This document shows positions 45,593-54,633 of a DNA stretch of 64,000 nucleotides, one piece after another. Numbering within the stretch: the first letter of the stretch is position 1; every line of letters starts with the position of its first letter. The translations under genes were made by a program, and so were the position numbers. A model generated the notes under the pieces. It was not told the origin of the DNA. It saw nothing but the letters and a program-made list of their open reading frames with translations, and made no database searches. This stretch comes from CBDFNC01 sp965249895. GTDB taxonomy: Bacteria; Pseudomonadota; Gammaproteobacteria; Enterobacterales; CBDFNC01. Location of the stretch: assembly GCA_965249895.1 (NCBI GenBank), contig CBDFNC010000002.1, positions 372,001-436,000 of the forward strand, in the 5' to 3' direction.

Positions 45593-46264
45593 TTAAAAAT
45601 ATAAGCGGATGACAGACTCGGTGACACAACCAGGTCGGCGACAACCTTCGATTTCCACAGATATTTCTTTAACGAGCTCAAGTCCTCTTTTGATTGGAGA
45701 TACTTTAGTTAAACGGGTACGAGCTCGAATGCGGTTGTTTACCTTTACAGGGTAAGGGAAACGAACCTGATTAAGGCCATAGTTTACCGTCATTTTTGCA
45801 CTTGGATATTGTGGTTTTTCGCTATCGACACTTTCCGTTAGCAGCGGTAATAGAGACAGAGTCAAAAAGCCGTGCGCTATGGTGGTTTTAAAAGGAGAGT
45901 GCTCCGCAGCGCGTTCTTGATCCGTATGTATCCACTGTTTGTCCCCAGTCACTTCGGCAAATTGGTCAATTCGATCCTGGGTGATAGTTAACCATTCGCC
46001 AACGTGGATTTCTTCTCCCAGCTGATCAGAAAGCGATTCCAACAGCTCCTGAGCTTTAGGGTGGATCTCTATCGGGACAGTATGGGCAGCGCCATTGGAA
46101 ATTAGCTGATGTTCTCGGGCCCAGATAATGAGCTGGCTATTGTGGGCTTTATTAAGGAACTCAATCCAATAATCCCTGATAGTTGGAGACAACCAGTCTT
46201 TTAGCTCAAACGGATTTTGAGCCAATATCTCACGTTTTTTCTTAAGAAAGTCGACTACTTTCAT
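45593..46264 (-). CDS. MaoC-family (R)-specific enoyl-CoA hydratase-like protein
   Basis: 223 residues. The C-terminal hot-dog fold (about 85-215) has ITQDRIDQFAEVTGDKQWIHTDQERAAEHSPFKTTIAHGFLTLSLLP, with the catalytic Asp/His pair (D-x4-H) of MaoC dehydratases. The N-terminal 80 residues are an extra helical extension not typical of the minimal family. Probable acyl-CoA hydratase or dehydratase in lipid metabolism; substrate unknown. Monocistronic. Confidence 0.88.
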   Translation of the reverse strand: MKVVDFLKKKREILAQNPFELKDWLSPTIRDYWIEFLNKAHNSQLIIWAREHQLISNGAAHTVPIEIHPKAQELLESLSDQLGEEIHVGEWLTITQDRIDQFAEVTGDKQWIHTDQERAAEHSPFKTTIAHGFLTLSLLPLLTESVDSEKPQYPSAKMTVNYGLNQVRFPYPVKVNNRIRARTRLTKVSPIKRGLELVKEISVEIEGCRRPGCVTESVIRLYF

Positions 46265-46830
46265 GAATGCTCTTTCCTTTAATCACAGGCTAAGACTACT
46301 GGTGGTTAAATATGATATAGAAATTCTGTGTTAAGAAAAACACAATGACTGTTAGGTTTTGTCAGCATGGCTAGCATTATAAACCTTATCTATTTGTTTT
46401 GGTTAACAGTCGTTGATTATAAACAGCAAATATCAACTGGCACTTACAGAGTGCGGCTGGAACCCGATGAGGGGCTTTTAGAAAATTTCGATATTTAAAG
46501 GCAATACTATAGCAGAAGATCGAATTTTATCCATAAAGATGTGTCATTCGCAGCTACTTCTGCTACATATTTCAGCTGAAGAAAAATATAATGAATAATT
46601 GATATCTAGTGTAATAAAAGTCTGCAAAGGAACTAGTCGAGCGAAAGCGCCTCAGTTTAAATAATCATGGCTTACGCTTTGGCCCAACACTTTGTATAAA
46701 TGCATCTTCGGCTAACCGTACCTATTTGAACTTAATGCATTTTATAGGTTTGATTAGCTCAGGGCCAGATGCTGATTAATCTATTTTTGGCATCAGGCTA
46801 AAGGTGCGCTCTCCTTTTAAAAGTCCGAGT
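46265..46830. other. AT-rich gene-free stretch
   Basis: About 570 bases upstream of the MaoC gene; no supportable gene or RNA seen. Bounded on the right by dispersed repeat copy C. Confidence 0.35.
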
Positions 46831-46957
46831 GGTATGCCGGCACACCAGACCACTCAGAGATCGCGGTTAAGCCGCTGGACCGAGTGTCGGACCATCCAGA
46901 TCTCGGACCACCGTGTGCGCGAGAATGACAAGATAGCGTTTCAGGATGGAAACTAGC
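46831..46957. repeat. Dispersed repeat, copy C
   Basis: Shares GCCGCTGGACCGAGTGTCGG, ACCATCCAGATCTCGGACCA and GTTTCAGGATGGAAACTAGC with copy B at 22950-23115. Ends just before the ABC exporter stop. Confidence 0.65.
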
Positions 46958-46970
46958 TCGAAGTGTTTGG

Positions 46971-48800
46971 TTAATCTTCACCCAGGAATCCACCTGTTTG
47001 ATGTGCCCAAAGTTGGGCGTAAATCCCGCCTGCTTTAATAAGCTCGTGGTGTGTGCCTTGTTCAATGATTTTCCCGCCATCAAGCACTACTAATCGGTCC
47101 ATGGCTGCTATGGTGGATAAACGGTGAGCGATAGCGATCACCGATTTTCCTTGCATCAACTTATTTAAACTGGCTTGGATGGCCGCCTCCACTTCAGAGT
47201 CCAGTGCTGAAGTGGCTTCGTCCAATACCAATATTGGCGCGTCTTTTAGTAGAACCCGGGTAATGGCGACCCGCTGGCGCTGACCTCCGGACAGTTTTAC
47301 ACCACGTTCACCAACCTGGGCGTCATAACCTGTCCGCCCTTCAGGATCCGTTAAGGTTAAGATAAATTCATGGGCTTCAGCTTGCTTGGCTGCGGTGATC
47401 ATTTCTTCTTCGGAGGCGTCGGGACGGCCGTAGAGAATGTTCTCCCTGACACTGCGATGGAGCAGTGACGTATCCTGGGTCACCATGCCAATATTTGCCC
47501 GTAAGCTGTCTTGGGTAACGGTTCTTATATCTTGTCCATCGATTAGGATCTGCCCGTTTTCAACGTCGTGGAAGCGAAGTAATAAGTTAACTAAGGTGGA
47601 CTTGCCTGCCCCGGAGCGGCCGACTAATCCCACCTTTTCGCCTGGTGCTAGCTGAAGGTCGAGGTATTCGATAACCCCTTTGTTTTCACCATAGTGAAAT
47701 TCGATATTGTTATAATGTATGGCACCCTGATGGACCACTAAATCTTTTGCATCGGGTTCATCTGTGATGGTTTGAGGCTTTGACAGGGTGTTCATACCGT
47801 CAGCCACGGTACCAATGTTTTCAAACAATGCACTGATCTCCCACATGATCCATTGGGCCATACCATTAAGGCGCAGCGCGAGGGTTACTGCAATGGCTAT
47901 AGCGCCGACAGAGATAGCGCTGTCCATCCACAGCCAGATTGATAAAGCAGCCACAGCAAAGACCAGCAGGTAGTTGATGGACTGCACCGCAATGTTAAGG
48001 CCGGTTACCCAGCGCATCTGTTGATGTACTGTGTCCAAAAAGGTTCCCATGCCTTCCTGGGCATAGTCCGCTTCTCGTTGGGTATGAGAAAAGAGCTTTA
48101 CTGTAGTGATATTGGTATAGCTATCTACAATACGGCCACTCATCATGGAGCGTGCATCTGCTTGCTTGGTAGAAATGCTTTTTAGCTTAGGTACAAAATA
48201 CAGCTGAACGCCAATGTAGAGCACAAGCCAAATAAGCATAGGCCCGATCAAACGGACATCGGCCTGGGCGACAATGAATAGCATAGAAGTAAAGTAAACC
48301 GTGATATACATAAGTATATCCAGCAGCTTCATGACTGTTTCCCGCACCGATAAAGAGGTTTGCATTACTTTGGTAGCGATGCGGCCGGCAAAATCATCGG
48401 CGTAAAACGAAACACTTTGTTTGAGCAAGTACCTGTGTGCCAGCCAGCGTATAGACATGGGATAGTTACCCAGCAGAGTCTGATGGATAAGCAGGGCGTG
48501 CAAAAAGGTTAAACCTGGTAAAAGTACCAATAAAACCAGGCTCATATAAATCAGTGTGCCGCTTTCCTCTGCCAGAAAGGTTTCCGGACTTTTACTCGAT
48601 AACCAGTCAACCAGTTGCCCCATAAAGCTAAATAATGACACTTCAAGAATGGCCAGCGCAGCAGACAACAGGGACATCACTACCAAGGGCAGTTCCATAC
48701 CGCGAGTATAGTGGCGGCAAAACTGATATAAGCCTTTTGGTGGTTGCTCTGGCTCTTCGGGTGGGAACGGGGTGGTTAATTTTTCAAAAAAGCCGAGCAT
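46971..48800 (-). CDS. ABC exporter, fused permease/ATPase (MsbA-like type)
   Basis: 609 residues from ATG 48800 (MLGFFEKLTTPFPPEEPEQPPKG), chosen because AAGGA lies nine bases upstream; the frame is open to 48869. A six-helix exporter domain (about 45-345) is followed by an ATPase with Walker A GRSGAGKST, Q-loop VTQDTSLLHRSVRENI, signature LSGGQRQR, Walker B ILVLDEATSALD and switch His AHRLST. An inner-membrane exporter of unknown substrate. No partner gene is adjacent, so probably a homodimer. Confidence 0.9.
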   Translation of the reverse strand: MLGFFEKLTTPFPPEEPEQPPKGLYQFCRHYTRGMELPLVVMSLLSAALAILEVSLFSFMGQLVDWLSSKSPETFLAEESGTLIYMSLVLLVLLPGLTFLHALLIHQTLLGNYPMSIRWLAHRYLLKQSVSFYADDFAGRIATKVMQTSLSVRETVMKLLDILMYITVYFTSMLFIVAQADVRLIGPMLIWLVLYIGVQLYFVPKLKSISTKQADARSMMSGRIVDSYTNITTVKLFSHTQREADYAQEGMGTFLDTVHQQMRWVTGLNIAVQSINYLLVFAVAALSIWLWMDSAISVGAIAIAVTLALRLNGMAQWIMWEISALFENIGTVADGMNTLSKPQTITDEPDAKDLVVHQGAIHYNNIEFHYGENKGVIEYLDLQLAPGEKVGLVGRSGAGKSTLVNLLLRFHDVENGQILIDGQDIRTVTQDSLRANIGMVTQDTSLLHRSVRENILYGRPDASEEEMITAAKQAEAHEFILTLTDPEGRTGYDAQVGERGVKLSGGQRQRVAITRVLLKDAPILVLDEATSALDSEVEAAIQASLNKLMQGKSVIAIAHRLSTIAAMDRLVVLDGGKIIEQGTHHELIKAGGIYAQLWAHQTGGFLGED

Positions 48801-48919
48801 CGAAATATATCCTTGTGATATCGATAAAAAGCGCTTCATACTCAGGTTAGGTCTGGGTAAAAACAACATATATCCGGTTGGCGCCCATCCTGAAACATGA
48901 ATTAACAGTTAGTGCAATC

Positions 48920-48995
48920 CACCCTGTAGGAGCAGATGAAATCTGCGAAGCCAGTGTCAACAATGTTCGCCGAACAAGTTCGGCTCCTATCCGCA
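48920..48995. repeat. REP-like palindromic repeat
   Basis: TGTAGGAGCAGATGAAATCT ... GTTCGCCGAACAAGTTCGGCTCCTAT: outer GTAGGAGC/GCTCCTAT arms and an inner TTCGCCGAA..TTCGG motif. Related to the segment at 28430-28495. Confidence 0.55.
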
Positions 48996-49094
48996 GACCA
49001 AGGTAACTTGCGTATGCCTAGTTTCAGTATGGAGACTCGCTAATCAGAGAGTTGATAGCTTGTTCGAAACTCGGTGACCTTGGTTCTTGTTAAA

Positions 49095-49118
49095 AAAAGG
49101 CCGAAGGTATGGCCTTTT
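49095..49118 (-). terminator. Terminator after the P450 gene
   Basis: AAAAGGCC / GGCCTTTT with an 8-base loop, followed on the minus strand by further T residues; about 50 bases after the P450 stop. Confidence 0.75.
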
Positions 49119-49170
49119 GAGCTTCATATCATATAGCAAGCAAAGCGGTAATCAAACGATTACATTCTAC

Positions 49171-50286
49171 TCAGCCATTTTTATTAAGTTGAAGTAACAA
49201 CGACTTAGCTAACCTAGCGTTGAGTAACGCTTCGTATGTTATATCCTGCACTGGCAGTTCCGCCTTGGGGTACTGATTTTGCAAGGTCTCGATAGCTTGT
49301 ATTGTCATCTGCATATTAAAGTGCGTAGCCAAACATTTATGAATACCAGCGCCAAAGCTCAGGTGTTCGTTAACATTGGTACGTTGAGGCAAAAAGCGAT
49401 TTGGATCCTCAAATATAGCAGTATCTCGGTTTGCAGCTGCCAACATCAAAATAACAGTGGAGCCTTTGAGTAAGGTTTCACCTTGGAGGCTAATGTCTTT
49501 GTTGAGCTGACGGAGCGTATGATGAATGGCGGGTGAATAACGTAACGTTTCTTGAATAAAGCCTGGCAAATTTGCTTTATCGGGCTTATCCCCCGGGCTG
49601 GTTGATAACAGTTGCTGAACTGAATTGGTCAGTAAACCGCGTCCTGCATCGAAACTTTGTATTAGCAGGCCCATCAAGCTAGATATAATAACCGAAGCTT
49701 CATGAGCGGGATATAACTCCGCCAATTTCCCTTCCAGTAACGGGTAGCTGACGGCTAGTGCCCGATTGATTTGCCGCCAGTCTTGCTGTGATTTTACCGG
49801 TAGCATCATCTTGGTTAAGAGGGGGATTTGTTTAGCCATCGTCTGTATTTCTTCATCACAGCAGTTAAGCCTAGACAATAACAAGTGGACGGGCAGGGCT
49901 TTGGCTAGATGAACCCATTCCAATGTGTCTCCCTGCCGGTATTGCTCGATTAGTTGAACGATTAATTCTTGACAGGTATCGTGCGCAAGCGAAGTTAGTA
50001 GTTGCTCGGCAACTTGCCTAAGTAATCGATGCTGGGGTGGGTTTGCCAGGCGAACTAAGTTTGTCATGACCCGGTGGCTCAGTTCACCTTGAACTAAGTC
50101 ATTGGATGCTTGGCGCTGAGGGATAACGGAATTTTCAGATTCCAGTAGCAATTTGCAACCAGAATAAGAGAACACGACCCAACATTGTGTTTGCTGATCA
50201 AAGTAGGGCTCACTCTGCTCACTAAAATAGCGATAGTGAGCTACGGTGTTGGTTATTTGGGAATGAGGCAATAATAAGGTTGTCAC
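49171..50286 (-). CDS. Cytochrome P450
   Basis: 371 residues, slightly short for a P450. The heme-thiolate motif is FGAGIHKCLA (Cys318), the K-helix is ETLR (246-249), and the NRDTAIFEDPNRFLPQR segment precedes the heme loop. The I-helix region (LLIQSFDAGRGLLTNS, about 207-222) lacks the usual acid-Thr pair, as in some P450s that use unusual oxygen activation or peroxide. The start overlaps the upstream ABM gene by four bases (ATGA). Electron partners are not encoded nearby. The substrate is unknown; context suggests a small oxidative pathway under ArsR-type control. Confidence 0.9.
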   Translation of the reverse strand: MTTLLLPHSQITNTVAHYRYFSEQSEPYFDQQTQCWVVFSYSGCKLLLESENSVIPQRQASNDLVQGELSHRVMTNLVRLANPPQHRLLRQVAEQLLTSLAHDTCQELIVQLIEQYRQGDTLEWVHLAKALPVHLLLSRLNCCDEEIQTMAKQIPLLTKMMLPVKSQQDWRQINRALAVSYPLLEGKLAELYPAHEASVIISSLMGLLIQSFDAGRGLLTNSVQQLLSTSPGDKPDKANLPGFIQETLRYSPAIHHTLRQLNKDISLQGETLLKGSTVILMLAAANRDTAIFEDPNRFLPQRTNVNEHLSFGAGIHKCLATHFNMQMTIQAIETLQNQYPKAELPVQDITYEALLNARLAKSLLLQLNKNG

Positions 50287-50624
50287 TGCTTTTCCTCAAT
50301 GTTGCAAGGGGCTTGCGCACGGTCTGTTAACCCATAGTCCCGCTGAACCTGACAAATACGAATACGGTAATCAGTAAATATTTGCTCTCTGCCCAGCAGC
50401 TGAGCATCCCGGTGACATTCAAACTCACGCCATTTTTTTATCGCGGCTTCAGATTCCCAATAGGAAAGGGATAAGACTTTATTGGGGGTGGATAAGCTGG
50501 CGAAACGCTCGATGGAAATAAAACCAGGTATATGGATTAGGCTCTCTTTCAGCTCAGCGGCGATGGCAAGATACTGGGCTTTTTTCTCCTGAGGGATATC
50601 TACTTCAAATAATACGGCGTACAT
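50283..50624 (-). CDS. Antibiotic-biosynthesis-monooxygenase (ABM) domain protein
   Basis: 113 residues with the dimeric ferredoxin-like ABM fold: MYAVLFEVDIPQEKKAQYLAIAAELKESLIHIPGFISIERFASL, then VLSLSYWESEAAIKKWREFECHRDAQ. Such proteins oxidise aromatic substrates without cofactor or act as small accessory enzymes. Overlaps the P450 gene by four bases, so the two are translationally coupled. Divergent from the ArsR-type regulator. Confidence 0.88.
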   Translation of the reverse strand: MYAVLFEVDIPQEKKAQYLAIAAELKESLIHIPGFISIERFASLSTPNKVLSLSYWESEAAIKKWREFECHRDAQLLGREQIFTDYRIRICQVQRDYGLTDRAQAPCNIEEKQ

Positions 50625-50708
50625 CTCTAGTTATTCCTTGAGTGAAGGTTTTCAGTTTTGCTAGGGTAGGGCACATCACAGGACAAAGGTTTCGACCCGT
50701 ATCGAACT

Positions 50709-51404
50709 ATGACGGATAATTTACAAATCTCCCGGATCGCAACGCTTATCGGTGATCCCAGCCGCACTATGATGTTGATGCGGTTAATGGACGGCAGGGC
50801 CTATACGGCGGGTGAACTAGCTCAGGCTGCTAATGTGACTCCGCAAACGGCGAGCAGTCATTTAAATAAACTGGAGGTGGGAGGCCTGGTTGTCAGCTTA
50901 AAACAAGGCCGGCACAAGTATTACAACCTGTTTTCGACAGATGTAGCCTTGGCCATCGAGTCACTGCTTAGGTTAACGGAACTCTCCCCTGGAAATGTAC
51001 GTCGCACCAGCTGCCCTAAAGGGCTACAGGAGGCGCGTACTTGTTACGACCATATAGCCGGTCGATTTGGCGTGGCGTTGGCCGATGGTTTTATGGAGCA
51101 AGGGTTGGTGGTGATGGAGTCGGAGCAAGTAAGGCTAACGGAAAAAGGGGAAGACTATATAGATAAATTGGGTATCGAATTAGTGAAACTAAAAACCAGT
51201 GGAAAACCTTTGTTAAAGTCGTGTCTGGATTGGAGTGAACGCAGGCCCCACTTTGCCGGGATACTTGCAAAGCAGTTACTGGAGAAGTACCAGCAGTTGG
51301 GCTGGGTTAAAAAAGTGAAGCAGGGCAGGCAATTAACTCTGTCTACAGCGGGGAAGCGGCATTTTAAATCTGAACTTGCCATCGAGTTTAACGACCTGAG
51401 TTAG
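50709..51404 (+). CDS. ArsR/HTH-type transcriptional regulator
   Basis: 231 residues. N-terminal winged helix RIATLIGDPSRTMMLMRLMDGRAYTAGELAQAANVTPQTASSHLNKLEVGGLVVSLKQGRHKYYNL is a clear ArsR type without the metal-binding Cys pair. The longer C-terminal half (LEARTCYDHIAGRFGVALADG-like and a second winged-helix-like end) is typical of a group of long ArsR regulators that sense organic or redox signals. It is divergent from the ABM-P450 operon, about 85 bases away, and probably represses it. Confidence 0.86.
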   Translation: MTDNLQISRIATLIGDPSRTMMLMRLMDGRAYTAGELAQAANVTPQTASSHLNKLEVGGLVVSLKQGRHKYYNLFSTDVALAIESLLRLTELSPGNVRRTSCPKGLQEARTCYDHIAGRFGVALADGFMEQGLVVMESEQVRLTEKGEDYIDKLGIELVKLKTSGKPLLKSCLDWSERRPHFAGILAKQLLEKYQQLGWVKKVKQGRQLTLSTAGKRHFKSELAIEFNDLS

Positions 51405-51442
51405 CCATTTGGCTGCTCTATTTAGGGCTCAACAGCTTACAG

Positions 51443-51721
51443 TCAAAAGGTGTTGAGCAGTGCCTTTGCCATACAGATGGATTTATTCGAATTTTTGTAC
51501 TTTCCGTATGGCCGGATTTGCTCGTATCCATTGCGTAAATAGAAATTCACTGCACCAAGATTCAGTATGCGGGTAGAAAGTACTATTTGTTGGTAGCCGC
51601 GCTCCATGGCGGTGGACTCAAGGGCAGGCGACAGACCCATGCCGGGAGCCTTAGAGTACATGTTTAGCTCACAACTATCATGAGCTACTTTTCTAAATCC
51701 ACCACAGGTGTGGGAAGACAA
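51443..51721 (-). pseudogene. GNAT acetyltransferase, N-terminally lost and internally shortened
   Basis: Only the C-terminal half of the GNAT fold is recognisable: GLSPALESTAMERGYQQIVLSTRILNLGAVNFYLRNGYEQIRPYGKY. The segment before it (GGFRKVAHDSCELNMYSKAPGMG) retains part of the acetyl-CoA loop, but the Q/RxxGxG/A motif is damaged and the N-terminal half is missing. A remnant rather than a working enzyme. Confidence 0.65.
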
Positions 51722-51972
51722 AAAAGTTTGATCGGTTACATTAAAGTCTGATCAATTTTGCACGCTTTGTTCCTAAAGCGAGCAAGTCATAAAATATGCC
51801 TGATTGGATTTCGGATAACCTGAGATATCACGACAGGTATAAGATCAACTTCAGGAGTTTATGCGTCGTAGTTGTTCGGTTAACTCGCTTTTGCCCCTTA
51901 TTTAGTGAGCTTACGGTTGCATAGTTTGACTTAGGTTGATTGAGTATGCCCCGGCTGACTTGCCGGAGCGAG

Positions 51973-53574
51973 TTAGCTATTTTCCTGGTAATCCCAGGGA
52001 AGGTAATTCTGCGGGGCCGACTTCACCGCTTCTTGGTGACGCTGTAGAACATTGAAGTAATCGTACACATTGATCCCCGCCCAACTCGCGGTTGCTATCA
52101 TTGAGGTGATCACATCGCCTATGCTCGCCCCCGATAGCGTTTTGTGGAACATCGCATTTTTCCTGTCTCGCACAATCAGCTTTAGCTCTGCTTCCATTAG
52201 ATTATTGTCCAGCTGCGCACTTTCTACCTTGCAGAAACTCACCAGCCCGTCATAGTGTTTGTCGAAATAGCGGATCGCTTTGCCCAAGCCGCTGTTTTCT
52301 TCCACCGTTTCATCAAGCAGGTGTTGGTTACCCCACGAACGGATCCATTCCATTTCCGGCAGCGACTGCTTTTCGTGGTAGCGCCGTCGCTTTGCTGCAT
52401 TGAGGCCCTTTTTCTTTGCCTCGTCATCGACATGCCATATCTTCCCATAGCGCTCGAGCACCTCCTCTACTTCTTCAGGGAAATGACTTATCACATCGAC
52501 AAATTGCCGCCTTGCATGGCTGTTGTACAACGAGTGGGTTACGTCCTTTCCCCCAGAGGGGCGGTTACTGGTCAGGGCATCGCTCATGATTATCGGCGGG
52601 GATCTCGAGCTGTCTCGTTCGCTTAACACCGTATCGATGAATTCGCCTGCGTGGCCGACATTCGTTTCAAACAGGATGATCTTTTGTCCGCCCTCCGTGG
52701 TTGCTATCAGGCCAGAGCTATAAACCCCCGTTCTCACGCGTTCTTTATCACTGTTTCGCTGTTTTTTCACCACTGGCTTTTGCTCCAGGATCCTGTGGGT
52801 GGTGTCATCTATATGGAAGTGCGCAGCGTTGCTCGCTTCCCGCAGTAGTGCCTTAAATACCGGATAGGTGCTGTTGGCGACATACTCCGTTTGGTCAAAA
52901 ATAGTCGAGGCAGTGATGGGAACACCGAGTATGCGTTGCAGGCTTTCTTGACGGTAAAAGGGCGTCCCTGCGTAATATTTACTTATCGCCATCAAGGCGC
53001 GGGCACTGTAGCCGTATTTTTGCTTCGCATCGCCATCGGCTAATACGTCGGCAGGTAACGGCGCGGTAAAATAGGCGCCGCAGGTATTGCAACGCAGCCT
53101 CTCCAGGACATGTTGCTCAGGGATAAACGGGCTCTGTCCGGTGATCCGCAAGAAACTGGCTGGCTCATACTTGGCAAGCTTGCCAGTGTCACATTCCGGG
53201 CAATCAGCGCCTTTATCAAGCGTGGTTAGCGCATGATGCTTTACCTCAGGTTTGACCTTGTTGTGTTGCGGCTTTCTACTTTTCCCTGGCTTATTTTTCT
53301 TCGCCTTTTTACTCTTAGCTGCACTGGCCCCTTGGTTGACCAGAGCACCGAGCTTTTCTGATGATTTGACGATACCCAGCAGCTTTTTCAGCTTATGGAT
53401 AGTCACATCTTTACTGGCAATATTCTCCTGTAAGCTCGCCAGTGTCACTAAGGCATTGAGTAGCAACTGGCAATCCTGCGGACTTAGCGCCAGTTCATGC
53501 TCCTTTGCCTCCGTGACGCGTTCAATCAAGGCATCGAGTGCTTCGCCATCAATGTCAGTAAATGCTTTCGTCAA
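51973..53574 (-). CDS. tnpC: IS66-family transposase (TnpC)
   Basis: 533 residues. N-terminal coiled region and leucine-rich helix, a Zn-finger-like CPECDTGKL...RCNTCG motif, and the DDE core with HIDDTTHRILEQ, IIMSDALTSN plus HARRQFVDV, and the C-terminal NNLMEAELKLIVRDRKNAMF that supplies the Glu. Frame complete. Confidence 0.93.
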   Translation of the reverse strand: MTKAFTDIDGEALDALIERVTEAKEHELALSPQDCQLLLNALVTLASLQENIASKDVTIHKLKKLLGIVKSSEKLGALVNQGASAAKSKKAKKNKPGKSRKPQHNKVKPEVKHHALTTLDKGADCPECDTGKLAKYEPASFLRITGQSPFIPEQHVLERLRCNTCGAYFTAPLPADVLADGDAKQKYGYSARALMAISKYYAGTPFYRQESLQRILGVPITASTIFDQTEYVANSTYPVFKALLREASNAAHFHIDDTTHRILEQKPVVKKQRNSDKERVRTGVYSSGLIATTEGGQKIILFETNVGHAGEFIDTVLSERDSSRSPPIIMSDALTSNRPSGGKDVTHSLYNSHARRQFVDVISHFPEEVEEVLERYGKIWHVDDEAKKKGLNAAKRRRYHEKQSLPEMEWIRSWGNQHLLDETVEENSGLGKAIRYFDKHYDGLVSFCKVESAQLDNNLMEAELKLIVRDRKNAMFHKTLSGASIGDVITSMIATASWAGINVYDYFNVLQRHQEAVKSAPQNYLPWDYQENS

Positions 53575-53698
53575 AATAGTTTCCGTTTGCCAGTCTATGG
53601 CCTGAGAGTAGCGGATTATTACAGCTAGAAAAGATCGGTCAACTGGATCCTTTTGCTCCCCAGGATCGTGTCTAAAAGCGCAGTCCAGGTCACATTCT

Positions 53699-54022
53699 TT
53701 ACCCGATTGGCGTCGCAGAGCAAGCCGATAATAATGTCCTCAAGTGCCTGGCTTGTATCGGGCTGACCGTGTCATTTACTGCTGGCCAGTTGAGGAACTT
53801 GCCTTTTGACAGGCGCTTGGTCATTAACCAGAAGCCGGTGCCATCATAAGTCAGCGCACGCACCATGGTTTTATTGCGATTGATAAACACAAACAGGGTG
53901 CCGGAGCGTGGCTCTTGAGCCAGCTGGCGACGACAAATCGCGACAAAACCATCTATCCCACACCGAAAGTCAGCAGGTTTAGTGGCCAACAAGATAGGCG
54001 TATTAGTGGTGAGCAGGATCAT
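53699..54022 (-). CDS. tnpB: IS66 accessory protein TnpB
   Basis: 107 residues with the IS66 Orf2 pattern PILLATKPADFRCGIDGFVAICRRQLAQEPRSGTLFVFINRNKTMVRALTYDGTGFWLMTKRLSKGKF. Required for transposition in this family. Overlaps tnpA by four bases. Confidence 0.92.
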   Translation of the reverse strand: MILLTTNTPILLATKPADFRCGIDGFVAICRRQLAQEPRSGTLFVFINRNKTMVRALTYDGTGFWLMTKRLSKGKFLNWPAVNDTVSPIQARHLRTLLSACSATPIG

Positions 54023-54384
54023 ACGACAACGCTCTGAGCCAGAGCCGTGAGCAATGCGGGCGAGATGTCACCGGAGAGCCGTAGCTGGCAACCGTTACGA
54101 AACGAAAGCTCAAGATTAAGCGGCTCTTTTGCAGAAGCGGTAGCTGAGGGTAAGGGAATGAAGTCAGTATGATGGTCGTCAGGCTTGGTTTGTTGTGTCC
54201 ATGCAGTTAGCTGACTACCACTGAGCCTTAAGATGTTGATAATTTTTCCTTTGGTGTAATGGGTCTGCAAAGCCACAGCCTGCTGGCGTAATGAATCGGG
54301 TATTGCAGTGCTGCGATGAGGGCGGGTTTGTCGCCATTGGGCAAAAGCATTGGCGACGAGGGTAAGCTGGTCTTGGTTTGTCAT
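54019..54384 (-). CDS. tnpA: IS66 accessory protein TnpA
   Basis: 121 residues, HTH-containing first gene of the IS66 element (KGKIINILRLSGSQLTAWTQQ), with the conserved C-terminal LELSFRNGCQLRLSGDISPALLTAL. Overlaps tnpB by four bases. Confidence 0.9.
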   Translation of the reverse strand: MTNQDQLTLVANAFAQWRQTRPHRSTAIPDSLRQQAVALQTHYTKGKIINILRLSGSQLTAWTQQTKPDDHHTDFIPLPSATASAKEPLNLELSFRNGCQLRLSGDISPALLTALAQSVVV

Positions 54385-54633
54385 ATTGCCTCCTTTTGTT
54401 AAGTCGCAATAAGTAAACCAGATAAGAAAAGTTAAGTTGAGCTAACGAACCGTAAGCTCACGGTCAAACATAGACTTGGATTTCACTTTTCCTGTTTATT
54501 GGCCAGTCAAGATGCGACAGAACCTAACTAGCGGCATAGTGATTTGCAGGATTTTTTCTAATAGCTCAGTTCATTCATACGAACAGTAATGCCCCAATAA
54601 CATGAATCACACTTCGAGTTGGTTACTAAGCAA

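Larger units (their letters stand above)
51905..54461 (-). mobile_element. IS66-family insertion sequence
   Basis: About 2.56 kb with tnpA-tnpB-tnpC in the usual order. Ends are inverted repeats: the left end GTGAGCTTACGGTT (51905) matches the reverse complement of the right end at 54448-54461, with weaker matching further in. Flanking octamers (CTTATTTA left, GGTCAAAC right) do not match, so the 8-bp target duplication usual for IS66 is absent or lost. Confidence 0.8.
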
